Assembly: GCA_963817395.1 (NCBI GenBank)
Contig: CAWFOC010000008.1
Location: 186,001 to 250,000, forward strand
DNA: 64,000 nt
DNA from: CAWGYQ01 sp963817395
Lineage (GTDB): Bacteria > Acidobacteriota > Vicinamibacteria > Vicinamibacterales > CAVPJW01
Direction of reading: 5' to 3'
Made by a program: the position numbers and the translations under genes. Of the stretch, positions 8,038-16,233 are shown piece after piece (positions within the stretch are counted from its first letter, which is position 1; the number at the start of each line of letters is the position of its first letter). Below the pieces are notes generated by a model. The model did no database searches. It was not told where the DNA came from and worked only from the letters and a program-made list of their open reading frames with translations.

Positions 8038-8837
8038 TGAAGGATCCATGGCTCGCGCGCGTGCTCGGCACCCTGACCGCGCTGGTCTTCCTGACCGGCT
8101 TTCTGGTGGTGCCACTCCTGGCGGTGTTCGCGGGGGCGTTGTCCGAGGGCGCGGGCGTGTATTGGGACGCCTTGCGCGAGCCCGAGTCGCTTCGCGCGCT
8201 CCGCCTGACGCTGCTGACGGCCGCCGTCGTGGTGCCGATCAACACGCTGTTCGGGATCGCGGCGGCATGGGCGATTGCGCGCTTCGAGTTTCGTGGCAAA
8301 CGAGCGCTCGTCACCTTGATCGACCTGCCGTTCGCGGTCTCGCCGGTCATCTCGGGCCTCATCTTCATCCTGCTCTTCGGCGCACAGGGATATTTCGGAC
8401 CGTGGCTGGCGGCGCACGATATCAGGATTGTGTTCGCGGTACCGGGCATCATCCTGGCGACGCTGTTCGTGACGGTGCCCTTCGTGGCGCGCGAGCTCAT
8501 CCCGCTGATGGAGGAGCAAGGCGCCGAAGAGGAGCTCGCTGCCATCGGATTGGGTGCCAGCGGGTGGCAGATGTTCTGGCGCGTGACGCTGCCGAAGATT
8601 CGCTGGGGTCTGCTCTACGGCGTGATCCTGCTCAATGCGCGCACGATTGGTGAGTTTGGCGCGGTCTCCGTGGTGTCGGGACACATTCGCGGCCGCACCA
8701 ATACTGCCGCGCTCCACGTCGAGATCCTGTACAACGAATACCACTTCGCCGCGGCGTTTGCCGTGGCGTCCGTGCTCGCGGGCCTGGCACTGCTGACCGT
8801 GGCGGCCAAGACCGCCATGGAACAGCTTCGGGGTTAG
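8037..8837 (+). CDS. cysW: Sulfate ABC transporter permease CysW
   Basis: A 266-residue permease with several membrane helices. The EAA loop is 'EEELAAIGLGASGWQMFWRVTLPKIRWGLLYG', followed by the CysW-typical 'NARTIGEFGAVSVVSGHIRGRTNT' and 'EILYNEYHFAAAFAVAS'. The start codon overlaps the end of cysT, implying translational coupling. Together they transport sulfate with CysA. Confidence 0.94.
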   Translation: MKDPWLARVLGTLTALVFLTGFLVVPLLAVFAGALSEGAGVYWDALREPESLRALRLTLLTAAVVVPINTLFGIAAAWAIARFEFRGKRALVTLIDLPFAVSPVISGLIFILLFGAQGYFGPWLAAHDIRIVFAVPGIILATLFVTVPFVARELIPLMEEQGAEEELAAIGLGASGWQMFWRVTLPKIRWGLLYGVILLNARTIGEFGAVSVVSGHIRGRTNTAALHVEILYNEYHFAAAFAVASVLAGLALLTVAAKTAMEQLRG

Positions 8838-8852
8838 CCGCCGAGGACGAGT

Positions 8853-9938
8853 ATGCAAATCGAGTTGCGTGGTGTCACCAGGCAGTTCGGCACGTTCACG
8901 GCGCTCAGCGACGTCGACCTCACGGTGTCGAGTGGCGAGCTCGTGGCACTACTCGGACCGTCCGGATCGGGCAAGACCACGCTGCTCCGCGTGATCGCCG
9001 GTCTCGAGACACCGGATCGTGGTGTGGTCATGCTGAACGGCCGGGACGCGACCGCTCAGCGGGTGCGCGACCGCAACGTCGGCTTCGTCTTCCAGCACTA
9101 CGCGCTGTTCCGCCATATGACGGTGTTCGAGAACATCGCGTTCGGGCTTCGGGTGCGCCCGCGCGCCCGACGGCCCAAAGAAGCCGTGATCGATGAGACC
9201 GTTCACCGGCTTCTCGACCTGGTTCAGCTCGAGCCTCAGGCCACACGCTATCCTTCGGAGCTCTCGGGCGGGCAGCGGCAGCGCGTGGCACTGGCCCGCG
9301 CGCTGGCTGTGGAGCCCAGCGTTCTACTGCTCGACGAGCCGTTCGGTGCCCTCGACGCCAAGGTACGCAAGGAGCTTCGGCGATGGCTCCGCCGGCTGCA
9401 CGACACGTTGAACGTCACCAGCGTCTTCGTGACCCATGATCAGGAAGAGGCCATGGAGCTGGCGGGCCGTGTCGTCATCATGAATCACGGACGCATCGAA
9501 CAGGTCGGGACTCCCGACGATGTGTACAGCCGTCCGCAGTCGCCCTTCGTCTACGACTTCCTCGGCGACATCAATCTGTTCCACGGGCGAATCGAGGGCG
9601 GAAGCATCCGGCTCGGTTCGCTGGCCGTCGAGGTTCCCGGGCTCGATCCCGCACACCCGCGCGACGCCGCTCTCTACCTGCGACCCCACATGCTGGAGGT
9701 GCGCATCGAGCCGGGGGGCGGAGGGCCGGAGTTCAGGGCCGAGATTGTGCACATCAATGCGGCCGGTCCTCTCGTGAAGCTCGAGCTCCGATCCTCGTGG
9801 GGCGACCTCGTGCGGGTCGACATGCCTCAGGAGCGCCACCGCGCGCTCGGGCTCAAGAGTGGCGATCGGGTGTACGTCGGGTTTCTGGCGAGCGATTTGT
9901 TCATCGCACCGCCCCGTGTCGGGTCGCCAGATCTGTGA
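8853..9938 (+). CDS. cysA: Sulfate ABC transporter ATP-binding protein
   Basis: A 361-residue ATPase with Walker A GPSGSGKTT (about residue 32), signature LSGGQRQRVALARAL, Walker B LLLDEPFGALD and the switch His in 'VFVTHDQEEAMELAGR'. After about residue 240 it carries a C-terminal TOBE-like regulatory domain, as in CysA. It powers sulfate uptake and closes the operon, 15 bases after cysW. No terminator was identified in the short gap to the convergent cyclase gene. Confidence 0.94.
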   Translation: MQIELRGVTRQFGTFTALSDVDLTVSSGELVALLGPSGSGKTTLLRVIAGLETPDRGVVMLNGRDATAQRVRDRNVGFVFQHYALFRHMTVFENIAFGLRVRPRARRPKEAVIDETVHRLLDLVQLEPQATRYPSELSGGQRQRVALARALAVEPSVLLLDEPFGALDAKVRKELRRWLRRLHDTLNVTSVFVTHDQEEAMELAGRVVIMNHGRIEQVGTPDDVYSRPQSPFVYDFLGDINLFHGRIEGGSIRLGSLAVEVPGLDPAHPRDAALYLRPHMLEVRIEPGGGGPEFRAEIVHINAAGPLVKLELRSSWGDLVRVDMPQERHRALGLKSGDRVYVGFLASDLFIAPPRVGSPDL

Positions 9939-9945
9939 GGCGCCG

Positions 9946-10763
9946 CTAGGGCGACGGCAACACGGCGACCGCTCGCAGCGGTCCACCGCTGCCGCCACCG
10001 ATCTTGATTGGCAGCGCAATGAGGTAGAAGCCGATCTCGGGCAGTCGATCGAGGTTCGCCAGATTCTCGAGAGCCGGGACGTTCTTCTCCATCAGCACGC
10101 GATGGGTCTCGAAGAGCGTCGATTGCCCGTAAGTCGATGCTGGCTGTGTCGAGTCCCACGGCATGAACCGACCGCTCGGTCGTGAGCCAGCGCGCCGCGT
10201 CGGGATGCAGGCCGGGGAAGTGGAGGCGGGCGACGGCTTCGGCGCCGCGATCGGCCGTGCCGAGATACTTCACCGCGTCGGGCCAGAAGCGGCCGAAGCC
10301 CGTTCTGAGCAGCACAATCGCGCCCGCTGGAATCCTCCCATGACTGGCCTCCCATTGATCGAAATCGCTTCGGGTCACCTGATAGTCGGGATTGGCTGCG
10401 GCTTGGCTGGACACATCGACGAGCACCGCGGCGCCGATCAGATCCTCGAGGGGGATCTGATCGACGGTTCGTCGGCCCTGAGCGAAATGAACGGGCGCAT
10501 CGATGTGCGTGCCGCCGTGCTCCGAGGTCGTGAAGTTGTTCGCGGCATAGAAGTAGCCATTGTCGGTCAGACCCTCGGCGACCTTCTGCAGCCGGAAGGG
10601 CTGGGCGGTCGGCCAGAACAGCGTGTGCTCGTCGTAGCTGTACGACAAATCCACCATCGGACCCGGCGGGAATGTGGTTGGTGAGGGATCGGGCGTCCGA
10701 TCCGCACAGCCGCCGGCGAGCGCGACGACGCGCGACGAGCGTGATGGCACCAAGGCGCGTCAT
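9946..10763 (-). CDS. Cyclase-family (kynurenine formamidase-like) lipoprotein, frameshifted
   Basis: The metal-binding signature HGGTHIDAPVHF marks the cyclase/kynurenine formamidase superfamily, which hydrolyses small amides or esters. Upstream is a lipobox-type signal end (ALAGGC). Two single-base problems break the frame: one in the signal peptide near 10725 and one near 10131, where the 'VGLDTASID' segment must shift to continue as 'YGQSTLFETHRVL' and on to the C-terminus at 9946. With both corrected the protein is a normal length of about 270 residues. Substrate is unknown. The frameshifts may be sequence errors. Confidence 0.75.
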
Positions 10764-10858
10764 GAGCACGGGCCACTCCAGGAGAAAAGAAGGGATCGGC
10801 GTGGGACGCTTGATTCTCCCCGGGACAAGGCCGCCGCGCAACTCGCGTCGCCAATCGC

Positions 10859-10887
10859 TTGACACCCTGTGACGGCTGAACTACCGT
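10859..10887 (+). promoter_or_regulatory. Predicted promoter of the histidine operon
   Basis: A consensus -35 box TTGACA (10859-10864) is followed after 17 bases by TACCGT (10882-10887). The expected start of transcription, 6-7 bases further, is at about 10894, exactly the GTG of the histidine-rich leader peptide, so the transcript would be leaderless. Confidence 0.65.
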
Positions 10888-10893
10888 ATCCAG

Positions 10894-10962
10894 GTGCTCG
10901 AGAGGGTTCACCACGCGCATCACCATCATCCCATCGAGGAGGCGGGGCGCGCTGTGGTGTAG
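10894..10962 (+). CDS. hisL: Histidine operon leader peptide
   Basis: A 22-codon ORF begins at GTG 10894 and reads (M)-L-E-R-V-H-H-A-H-H-H-H-P-I-E-E before stopping at TAG 10960-10962. Six of seven consecutive codons (10909-10929) are His. It lies between the predicted promoter and an intrinsic terminator 85 bases before hisI, the same logic as the enteric hisL attenuator. The distal leader codons contain GGCGGGGC (10941-10948), which can pair with the terminator's left arm. No ribosome-binding site precedes the GTG. The sequence is unrelated to enteric hisL apart from the His run. Confidence 0.85.
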   Translation: MLERVHHAHHHHPIEEAGRAVV

Positions 10963-10997
10963 CTGAACGACGAGCACAACACGGGTCGAAGACGAAG

Positions 10998-11023
10998 CCC
11001 CGCCACACCTGGCGGGGTTTTTT
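10998..11023 (+). terminator. his attenuator terminator
   Basis: CCCCGCCA (10998-11005) and TGGCGGGG (11010-11017) form a perfect 8-bp stem with loop CACC, followed by six T. The left arm, with one more base (GCCCCGCC, 10997-11004), is also complementary over 8 bases to leader segment 10941-10948. The two structures are mutually exclusive, so ribosome position on the His codons can select between them. Confidence 0.88.
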
Positions 11024-11047
11024 GTTGTACGCGCCGGGAGAGCCTCT

Positions 11048-11410
11048 ATGGATTACTCGAAGCTGAACGGACTCGTTCCTGCCGTTGTGCAGGACGATCG
11101 GAGCGGCGAGGTGCTGATGGTGGGGTTCGTCAACGCCGACGCCCTGGCGGAAACGCAACAGAGTGGCTTTGCGACCTTCTTCAGCCGCTCTCGCAACAAG
11201 CTGTGGATGAAGGGCGAGACGTCGGGCAACCGCCTGGCAATCCGCAGCATCTTCGTCGACTGCGACGACGACAGCCTGCTCTTTCGCGTGGAGCGGCTGG
11301 GCCGTGGCGAGGTGTGTCATACCGGCGAGCGGACCTGTTTCTTCCGCCAGCTCGACTTCGACCCGCAGCCGTCGTCTGGTCCGGCGCCGACAGGAGAGGG
11401 CGACCAATGA
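11048..11410 (+). CDS. hisI: Phosphoribosyl-AMP cyclohydrolase
   Basis: A 120-residue enzyme for the third step of histidine synthesis, opening the purine ring of PR-AMP. Conserved motifs are present: 'VLMVGFVNADALAET', 'SRNKLWMKGETSGN', the metal-binding 'DCDDDSLLFRVE' and 'CHTGERTCFF'. It is the stand-alone HisI domain without a fused HisE. No hisE (phosphoribosyl-ATP pyrophosphatase) occurs in the operon. It is the first structural gene after the attenuator and overlaps hisG by 4 bases. Confidence 0.95.
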   Translation: MDYSKLNGLVPAVVQDDRSGEVLMVGFVNADALAETQQSGFATFFSRSRNKLWMKGETSGNRLAIRSIFVDCDDDSLLFRVERLGRGEVCHTGERTCFFRQLDFDPQPSSGPAPTGEGDQ

Positions 11411-12276
11411 AGCTCACGCTCGGCATTCCGAAGGGATCGCTGCAAGAAGCCACGCTTCAGCTCTTCAACCGTGCAGGCTTCAACGTGTACGTCAGCTCGC
11501 GGTCGTACTTTCCGGCCATCGACGATCCGGAGCTCGAGTGCATGCTCATTCGGGCGCAGGAGATGGCGCGTTACGTCGACACCGGTGTGCTCGATGCCGG
11601 ACTGACGGGTCAGGACTGGATTGCGGAGCACGCCTGCGCTAACGGCGGAGGGTCGGGGCTGACCACCATCACCGAGCTGACCTACGCCAAGCAAACGTCC
11701 GGCAAGGTGCGATGGGTACTGGCAGTGCCTGAAGCGTCGAGCGTGCGGACGGCGTCGGATCTCGAAGGCGCCACCATCGCCACCGAGCTCGTGCAGGTGA
11801 CCCGCGCGTACTTCGAGCGGCTCGGCGTGCGCGTCAAGGTCGAGTTCTCGTGGGGCGCGACCGAGGTGAAGCCGCCCGTCCTGGCTGACGCCATCGTCGA
11901 GGCCACGGAAACCGGATCGACGCTCAGGGCCAACCACCTGCGCGAGATCGCGACCGTGATGGAATCGACAACCGCCTTGATTGCCAATCGCGCCGCGATG
12001 AACGATGCGTGGAAGGCCCAGAAAATCGACACGGTGGCCCTGCTGCTGCGCGCGGCCATCGAAGCGCGTGGGCGCGTGGGCCTCATGCTCAACGTGCGTC
12101 GTGCCGATCTGCCGCGACTGCTCGAACTGCTGCCGGCGCTTCGACGACCGACCGTGTCGCCGCTCACTGACGAGGACTGGGTGGCGCTCAATACCATCGT
12201 CGAGGAAACCAGCGTGCGTGAACTGATACCCCGTCTCAAGGCAGCAGGCGCGCAGGGGATCGTGGAGTACCCCTGA
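11407..12276 (+). CDS. hisG: ATP phosphoribosyltransferase, long form
   Basis: A 289-residue enzyme that commits ATP and PRPP to histidine synthesis. It begins 'MKLTLGIPKGSLQEATLQLF' and has 'DAGLTGQDWI', 'ATELVQVTRAYFERLG' and the PRPP-binding 'ADAIVEATETGSTLRANHLREI'. The extra C-terminal region of about 75 residues ('VGLMLNVRRADLPRLLELLPAL...') is the PII-like regulatory domain of the long HisG family, which binds histidine for feedback inhibition. Long HisG does not need HisZ, consistent with its absence here. It uses an ATGA overlap with hisI. Confidence 0.95.
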   Translation: MKLTLGIPKGSLQEATLQLFNRAGFNVYVSSRSYFPAIDDPELECMLIRAQEMARYVDTGVLDAGLTGQDWIAEHACANGGGSGLTTITELTYAKQTSGKVRWVLAVPEASSVRTASDLEGATIATELVQVTRAYFERLGVRVKVEFSWGATEVKPPVLADAIVEATETGSTLRANHLREIATVMESTTALIANRAAMNDAWKAQKIDTVALLLRAAIEARGRVGLMLNVRRADLPRLLELLPALRRPTVSPLTDEDWVALNTIVEETSVRELIPRLKAAGAQGIVEYP

Positions 12277-12313
12277 ACAAGATCGTCATGTAAGGCCGGC
12301 GAGGACACACAGG

Positions 12314-13558
12314 ATGTTCCGGATTATCGAGGCCACGGATGGGAAGCGCATCGATCGACTGCTTCGACCGACGTCGAGCGGTCACGCCGCTGTCATGCGG
12401 CGCGCAGCGGCCATTGTCAGAAGGGTGCGCGTGCACGGCGACTCGGCGCTTGTGGCATATGCCCGTCGCTTCGACGGTTTGAACGGAGAGCTCGAGCTGA
12501 CGAAGCGGGAGATCGATCGTGAAGCGGCACGACTGCCGGTGGAGGCCAGGCGTGCCCTGGGCCGTGCGGCAGCCAGCGTGGCGAGAGTCGCCGCGCGGCA
12601 GGTGCCATCGGCGTGGCGGCTCGACACTCGGCCGGGCGTCACGGTCGAGCAGCGCGTGCAGCCCTTCGAGCGCGTGGGCTGTTACGTGCCGGGAGGACGA
12701 TTTCCACTTCCGTCGTCGCTGCTGATGACGGCGGTCCCGGCGCGGGTCGCCGGGGTGTCGACGATCGTTGCGGCATGTCCTCGACCGGATCCTGCGGTCT
12801 GCGCGGCCGCGCTCGAAGCTGGGGTGTCGAGGCTCTTCCGCATTGGCGGCGCGCATGCGATTGCGGCACTGGCGTACGGAACGGCGACGGTGCCGAAAGT
12901 CCAGAAGGTCGTGGGACCAGGCAATCGTTACGTGACCGCCGCCAAGGCGCTGGTGTCGGGCGACTGCGGCATAGACCTGCTGGCCGGCCCCACGGAGATT
13001 TTCGTCCTTGCCGTCCGTGCGCCAGCCGACATCGTCGCCGCCGATCTCGTTGCGCAGGCCGAGCACGATCCCGAGGCGAGAGCCGTGCTGGTCACCTGGC
13101 GCCGATCGTATGCGCGGGCCGTGGCGGATGAGGTGAAGCGACAGGCCCATGGCACGCCGGCAGGGGTGGCGCTCGCACGACGCGGCGGGATCGTGCTGGC
13201 GCGAACGCGTCGGCAGGCGATCGCTCTCGTCAATCGCGCGGCTCCTGAGCACGTCTTCTGCGAGGACGACGGGATGGCCGAGCGCATCACGTCGGCGGGC
13301 ACTGTGTTCGTGGGGACGTCGAGCGCGCCCGCGACAGGAGACTACGCGACCGGCTCGAATCACGTGCTGCCAACCGGCGGCGCCGCGCGTTGGCGCGGCG
13401 GCCTGAGTGCGGCTGATTTCGTCCGGGTCTACACCGTGCAGCGTGTCACCGCGGCCGGCCTTCGGGATGTCGGGAGAACGACCATGACACTGGCCGCCGT
13501 GGAAGGGCTGGAGAATCATGCTCGGTCGATCGCCGTGCGATTCGATCGGAGAGGGTGA
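12314..13558 (+). CDS. hisD: Histidinol dehydrogenase
   Basis: A 414-residue zinc enzyme that oxidises L-histidinol to L-histidine in two NAD-dependent steps. Motifs include 'ERVGCYVPGGRFPLPSSLLMTAVPARVAGV', 'VQKVVGPGNRYVTAAKALV', 'IDLLAGPTEIFVLA', 'AAPEHVFCED' and 'TGSNHVLPTGGAARW'. The conserved zinc/catalytic His and Glu residues fall within these. Length is typical. It follows hisG by 37 bases in the operon. Confidence 0.95.
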   Translation: MFRIIEATDGKRIDRLLRPTSSGHAAVMRRAAAIVRRVRVHGDSALVAYARRFDGLNGELELTKREIDREAARLPVEARRALGRAAASVARVAARQVPSAWRLDTRPGVTVEQRVQPFERVGCYVPGGRFPLPSSLLMTAVPARVAGVSTIVAACPRPDPAVCAAALEAGVSRLFRIGGAHAIAALAYGTATVPKVQKVVGPGNRYVTAAKALVSGDCGIDLLAGPTEIFVLAVRAPADIVAADLVAQAEHDPEARAVLVTWRRSYARAVADEVKRQAHGTPAGVALARRGGIVLARTRRQAIALVNRAAPEHVFCEDDGMAERITSAGTVFVGTSSAPATGDYATGSNHVLPTGGAARWRGGLSAADFVRVYTVQRVTAAGLRDVGRTTMTLAAVEGLENHARSIAVRFDRRG

Positions 13559-13565
13559 AGCGTTC

Positions 13566-14156
13566 ATGGCGCGACGAGCGGCAATTCGGCGAACGACACA
13601 TGAGACGCGAATCGACGTGCGGCTGAACATCGATGGTGCGGGCCGGTTCGACGTGCAGAGCGGCATCCGGTTCCTCGATCACATGCTCGAGACCGTCGCA
13701 CGCCATGGAGGATTCGACCTGCGGGTGCGAGCCGAAGGCGATCTCGACGTGGACCAGCATCACACCGTCGAGGATCTGGGGCTGGTGCTCGGGCAGGCCA
13801 TCTCCGAAGCGCTCGGTAGCCGCCGGGGAATTGCGCGCGCCGGGTATTTCGTCATGCCGATGGATGAAACGCTCGGTGTGGCAGCCATCGATTTCGGCGG
13901 CCGGCCGCACGCCGTCGTCGACCTGAAGCTTCGCGTCCGGCGGGTCGGCGATCTGCAGTCGGAGCTGGTGGCCGATTTCTTCGAGGGGTTCGCCCTGGGC
14001 GCCAGGGCCAACGTGCATGTGAAGGTCCTCTACGGACGATCGAGCCATCACCAGATCGAGGCCATGTTCAAGGCATTCGCCCGGGCGCTGCGCATGGCCT
14101 GTGCGCGCGACCGTCGCCTTGCGCGCACGCTTCCCAGCACGAAAGGACTGTTGTGA
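13566..14156 (+). CDS. hisB: Imidazoleglycerol-phosphate dehydratase
   Basis: A 196-residue manganese enzyme that dehydrates imidazole-glycerol phosphate. Signatures are 'IRFLDHMLETVARHGGFDL', 'DQHHTVEDLGLVLGQAI' and 'YGRSSHHQIEAMFKAFARALR', supplying the His/Glu metal ligands. It is the monofunctional form, without the phosphatase half of enteric HisB. ATG 13566 was chosen because an upstream in-frame start would lie inside hisD, and GGAGAGGG lies just before it. It overlaps the next gene by 4 bases. Confidence 0.95.
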   Translation: MARRAAIRRTTHETRIDVRLNIDGAGRFDVQSGIRFLDHMLETVARHGGFDLRVRAEGDLDVDQHHTVEDLGLVLGQAISEALGSRRGIARAGYFVMPMDETLGVAAIDFGGRPHAVVDLKLRVRRVGDLQSELVADFFEGFALGARANVHVKVLYGRSSHHQIEAMFKAFARALRMACARDRRLARTLPSTKGLL

Positions 14157-15550
14157 TCGCACTCGTCGACTACGGCGCCGGCAACCTCACGTCGGTCAAG
14201 AGCGGCCTGGAGTCTGCGGGAGCCACCGTCGCCCTGGCGCGTGAACCTGAGGATCTCGCCGGCGCCAGTGCCATCGTGATTCCCGGCGTGGGACATTTCT
14301 CGAAAACCCGGTCGCTCGGCGACACGTGGCGCCGCGTACTGATCGATCTGGCGGCATCCGGCCGCCCGCTGCTCGGCATCTGTCTCGGCATGCAGTGGCT
14401 CTTCGAGGGAAGCGCCGAAGACCCCGACCTGCCGGGCCTCGGCCTGCTCCCCGGACGCTGCGAGCGCATCACCGCGCCCGATCTGAAGGTGCCGCATGTC
14501 GGGTGGAATGCGGTCACGCTCTGCCGCGGCTCGGGCATCATGGCGGGAATCGAGGACGAGGCGTTCGTGTATTTCTCGCACACCTTCGCGGCCCCGATCG
14601 GAGACGACACGGTCGGCGTCACCAACTACGGCGGCCCGTTCGCGTCGGCCGTCGAACGCGGCACGCTGAGCGGCGTGCAGTTTCACCCGGAGCGATCAGG
14701 CCGTGTCGGGCGCGCGATCCTGCAGAATTTCGTGCGGGGTGTCGAGGCGGACGACAACGCGCGCACGAGTCGAGCGGTGGTCGCTCGACCCGATCGCGTG
14801 TGCCGGCGGGTCATCGCCTGCCTCGACGTTCGCGACGGGCAGGTGGTGAAGGGGGTGAAGTTCGAGGGCCTGCGGTCCGCCGGCGATCCCGCGGAGCTGG
14901 CCGCCCGCTACGATCAGGAAGGCATCGACGAGATCGTCATTCTCGATATCTCCGCGACCATCGAGGGCCGCGCGACGAGGGCGGCGACGGTCGCAGCCGT
15001 CGCCGAGCGCATTGCCGTGCCCTTGACGGTCGGCGGCGGCATCCGTTCGGAAGCGGATGCGTGCGCGGTGCTCGACGCGGGTGCCGACAAGGTGAGCCTC
15101 AACACCGCGGCGCTCGACCGTCCCGACGTGCTCGCCAGCCTGGCCCGCCGCTACGGCAGCCAGGCGGTGATCATTGCGATCGACGCGAAACGCGGCCCCG
15201 CCGGCTTCGAGGTCTACAGCCGGAGCGGGCAACACGCCACGCGCCGCGAGGCCATCGAATGGGCACGGGAGGCTTCCGAGCGAGGCGCCGGCGAAGTGCT
15301 CCTCACCTCAATCGATCAGGACGGCACGCGCGAGGGATTCGATTGTCCGCTCACGGCGGCTGTGTCGTCCGCGGTTTCGATCCCCGTGATTGCATCCGGC
15401 GGAGCAGGAGGGCCCGGCGACTTCGTTCGCGTCTTCGCCGACGGACGCGCGGACGCCGCACTCGCCGCCTCGATCTTTCACGATCGCGATTGGAATGTCG
15501 GCCGGCTGAAGAGTTACCTGCGCGACCACGGCGTACGGGTGCGGCTCTGA
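14153..15550 (+). CDS. hisHF: Imidazole glycerol phosphate synthase, HisH-HisF fusion
   Basis: One 465-residue ORF joins both subunits. Residues 1-197 are the HisH glutamine amidotransferase, with nucleophile Cys77 (LLGICLGMQWL) and His178/Glu180 (GVQFHPE). A linker of about 20 residues follows. From about 218, the HisF barrel has its two catalytic aspartates at about 225 (IACLDVRDGQVVKG) and 344 (IIAIDAKRG), plus VGGGIRSEADA and VIASGGAGGPGDF. The enzyme makes IGP and AICAR from PRFAR and glutamine. Most bacteria encode the subunits separately; the same domain order is fused in fungal and plant HIS7-type enzymes. The start is GTG within the hisB stop region. No frame problem is seen. Confidence 0.94.
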   Translation: MIALVDYGAGNLTSVKSGLESAGATVALAREPEDLAGASAIVIPGVGHFSKTRSLGDTWRRVLIDLAASGRPLLGICLGMQWLFEGSAEDPDLPGLGLLPGRCERITAPDLKVPHVGWNAVTLCRGSGIMAGIEDEAFVYFSHTFAAPIGDDTVGVTNYGGPFASAVERGTLSGVQFHPERSGRVGRAILQNFVRGVEADDNARTSRAVVARPDRVCRRVIACLDVRDGQVVKGVKFEGLRSAGDPAELAARYDQEGIDEIVILDISATIEGRATRAATVAAVAERIAVPLTVGGGIRSEADACAVLDAGADKVSLNTAALDRPDVLASLARRYGSQAVIIAIDAKRGPAGFEVYSRSGQHATRREAIEWAREASERGAGEVLLTSIDQDGTREGFDCPLTAAVSSAVSIPVIASGGAGGPGDFVRVFADGRADAALAASIFHDRDWNVGRLKSYLRDHGVRVRL

Positions 15551-16233
15551 TGCTCGTTCCCGCGATCGACCTGCAGGCCGGCAAGGTCGTGCAGCTGGTG
15601 CAGGGCGAACGGCTGGCCTTTCAGACCGACGACCTGGACGGATGGATCGCACGCTTCTCGCGCTTTCCTGAAGTGCAGGTGATCGATCTGGATGCGGCCA
15701 TGGGACGCGCTGAGACGAACCGCGATCTGGTCCGGTATATCTGCGCGCGCCTTCGCTGCCGGGTTGGCGGAGGAATCCGGACGGTCGACCGTGCGAGAGC
15801 CATGATCGATGCCGGCGCCGCGAGCGTCATCGCCGGGTCGGCCCTGTTCCCCGGCGGTCGCCCCGATCTGGTCTTCGCGGCACAGCTGTCAGAAGCGGTA
15901 GGTGTGGAGCGGACGATCGCCGCCATCGATGCAAAGGGAGGACACGTCGTCGTCAACGGCTGGAAGTCGATCACGACGCTCGCGCCGATCGAGGCCGTCC
16001 AGCATCTGGAACCCTACTGCGGCGGCTTTCTCTATACGCACGTGGACACCGAAGGCCTGCTCGGCGGCACCGACATGGACGCCGCGCTGGCACTGCGCCG
16101 CGCGACGGGACGCCGTCTCACCGTCGCCGGCGGCATCAGTTCGCTCGACGAAATCAATCGCCTCGACGCGGCCGGCATCGATGCCGTCGTGGGGATGGCG
16201 ATCTACACCGGCCTGATTCCCCTCGATGCCTGA
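15550..16233 (+). CDS. hisA: ProFAR isomerase (phosphoribosylformimino-AICAR-P isomerase)
   Basis: A 227-residue (beta/alpha)8 enzyme that isomerises ProFAR to PRFAR, the substrate of the fused HisHF. It begins 'MLVPAIDLQAGKVVQLVQGE', giving the first catalytic Asp, and has 'VQVIDLDAAMG', 'CRVGGGIRTVDRA', the second catalytic Asp in 'YTHVDTEGLLGG' and 'TVAGGISSLDEI'. It is slightly short for the family. The start ATG overlaps the hisHF stop. Confidence 0.93.
   Translation: MLVPAIDLQAGKVVQLVQGERLAFQTDDLDGWIARFSRFPEVQVIDLDAAMGRAETNRDLVRYICARLRCRVGGGIRTVDRARAMIDAGAASVIAGSALFPGGRPDLVFAAQLSEAVGVERTIAAIDAKGGHVVVNGWKSITTLAPIEAVQHLEPYCGGFLYTHVDTEGLLGGTDMDAALALRRATGRRLTVAGGISSLDEINRLDAAGIDAVVGMAIYTGLIPLDA

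Noticed and set aside
10869..11066. 65-codon open frame overlapping the his leader
   Set aside because: It runs through the terminator into hisI with no conserved features; the His-rich frame explains the region better.
12236..13666. 476-codon minus-strand open frame over hisD
   Set aside because: No motifs and very Arg/His-rich; it mirrors hisD codon bias.
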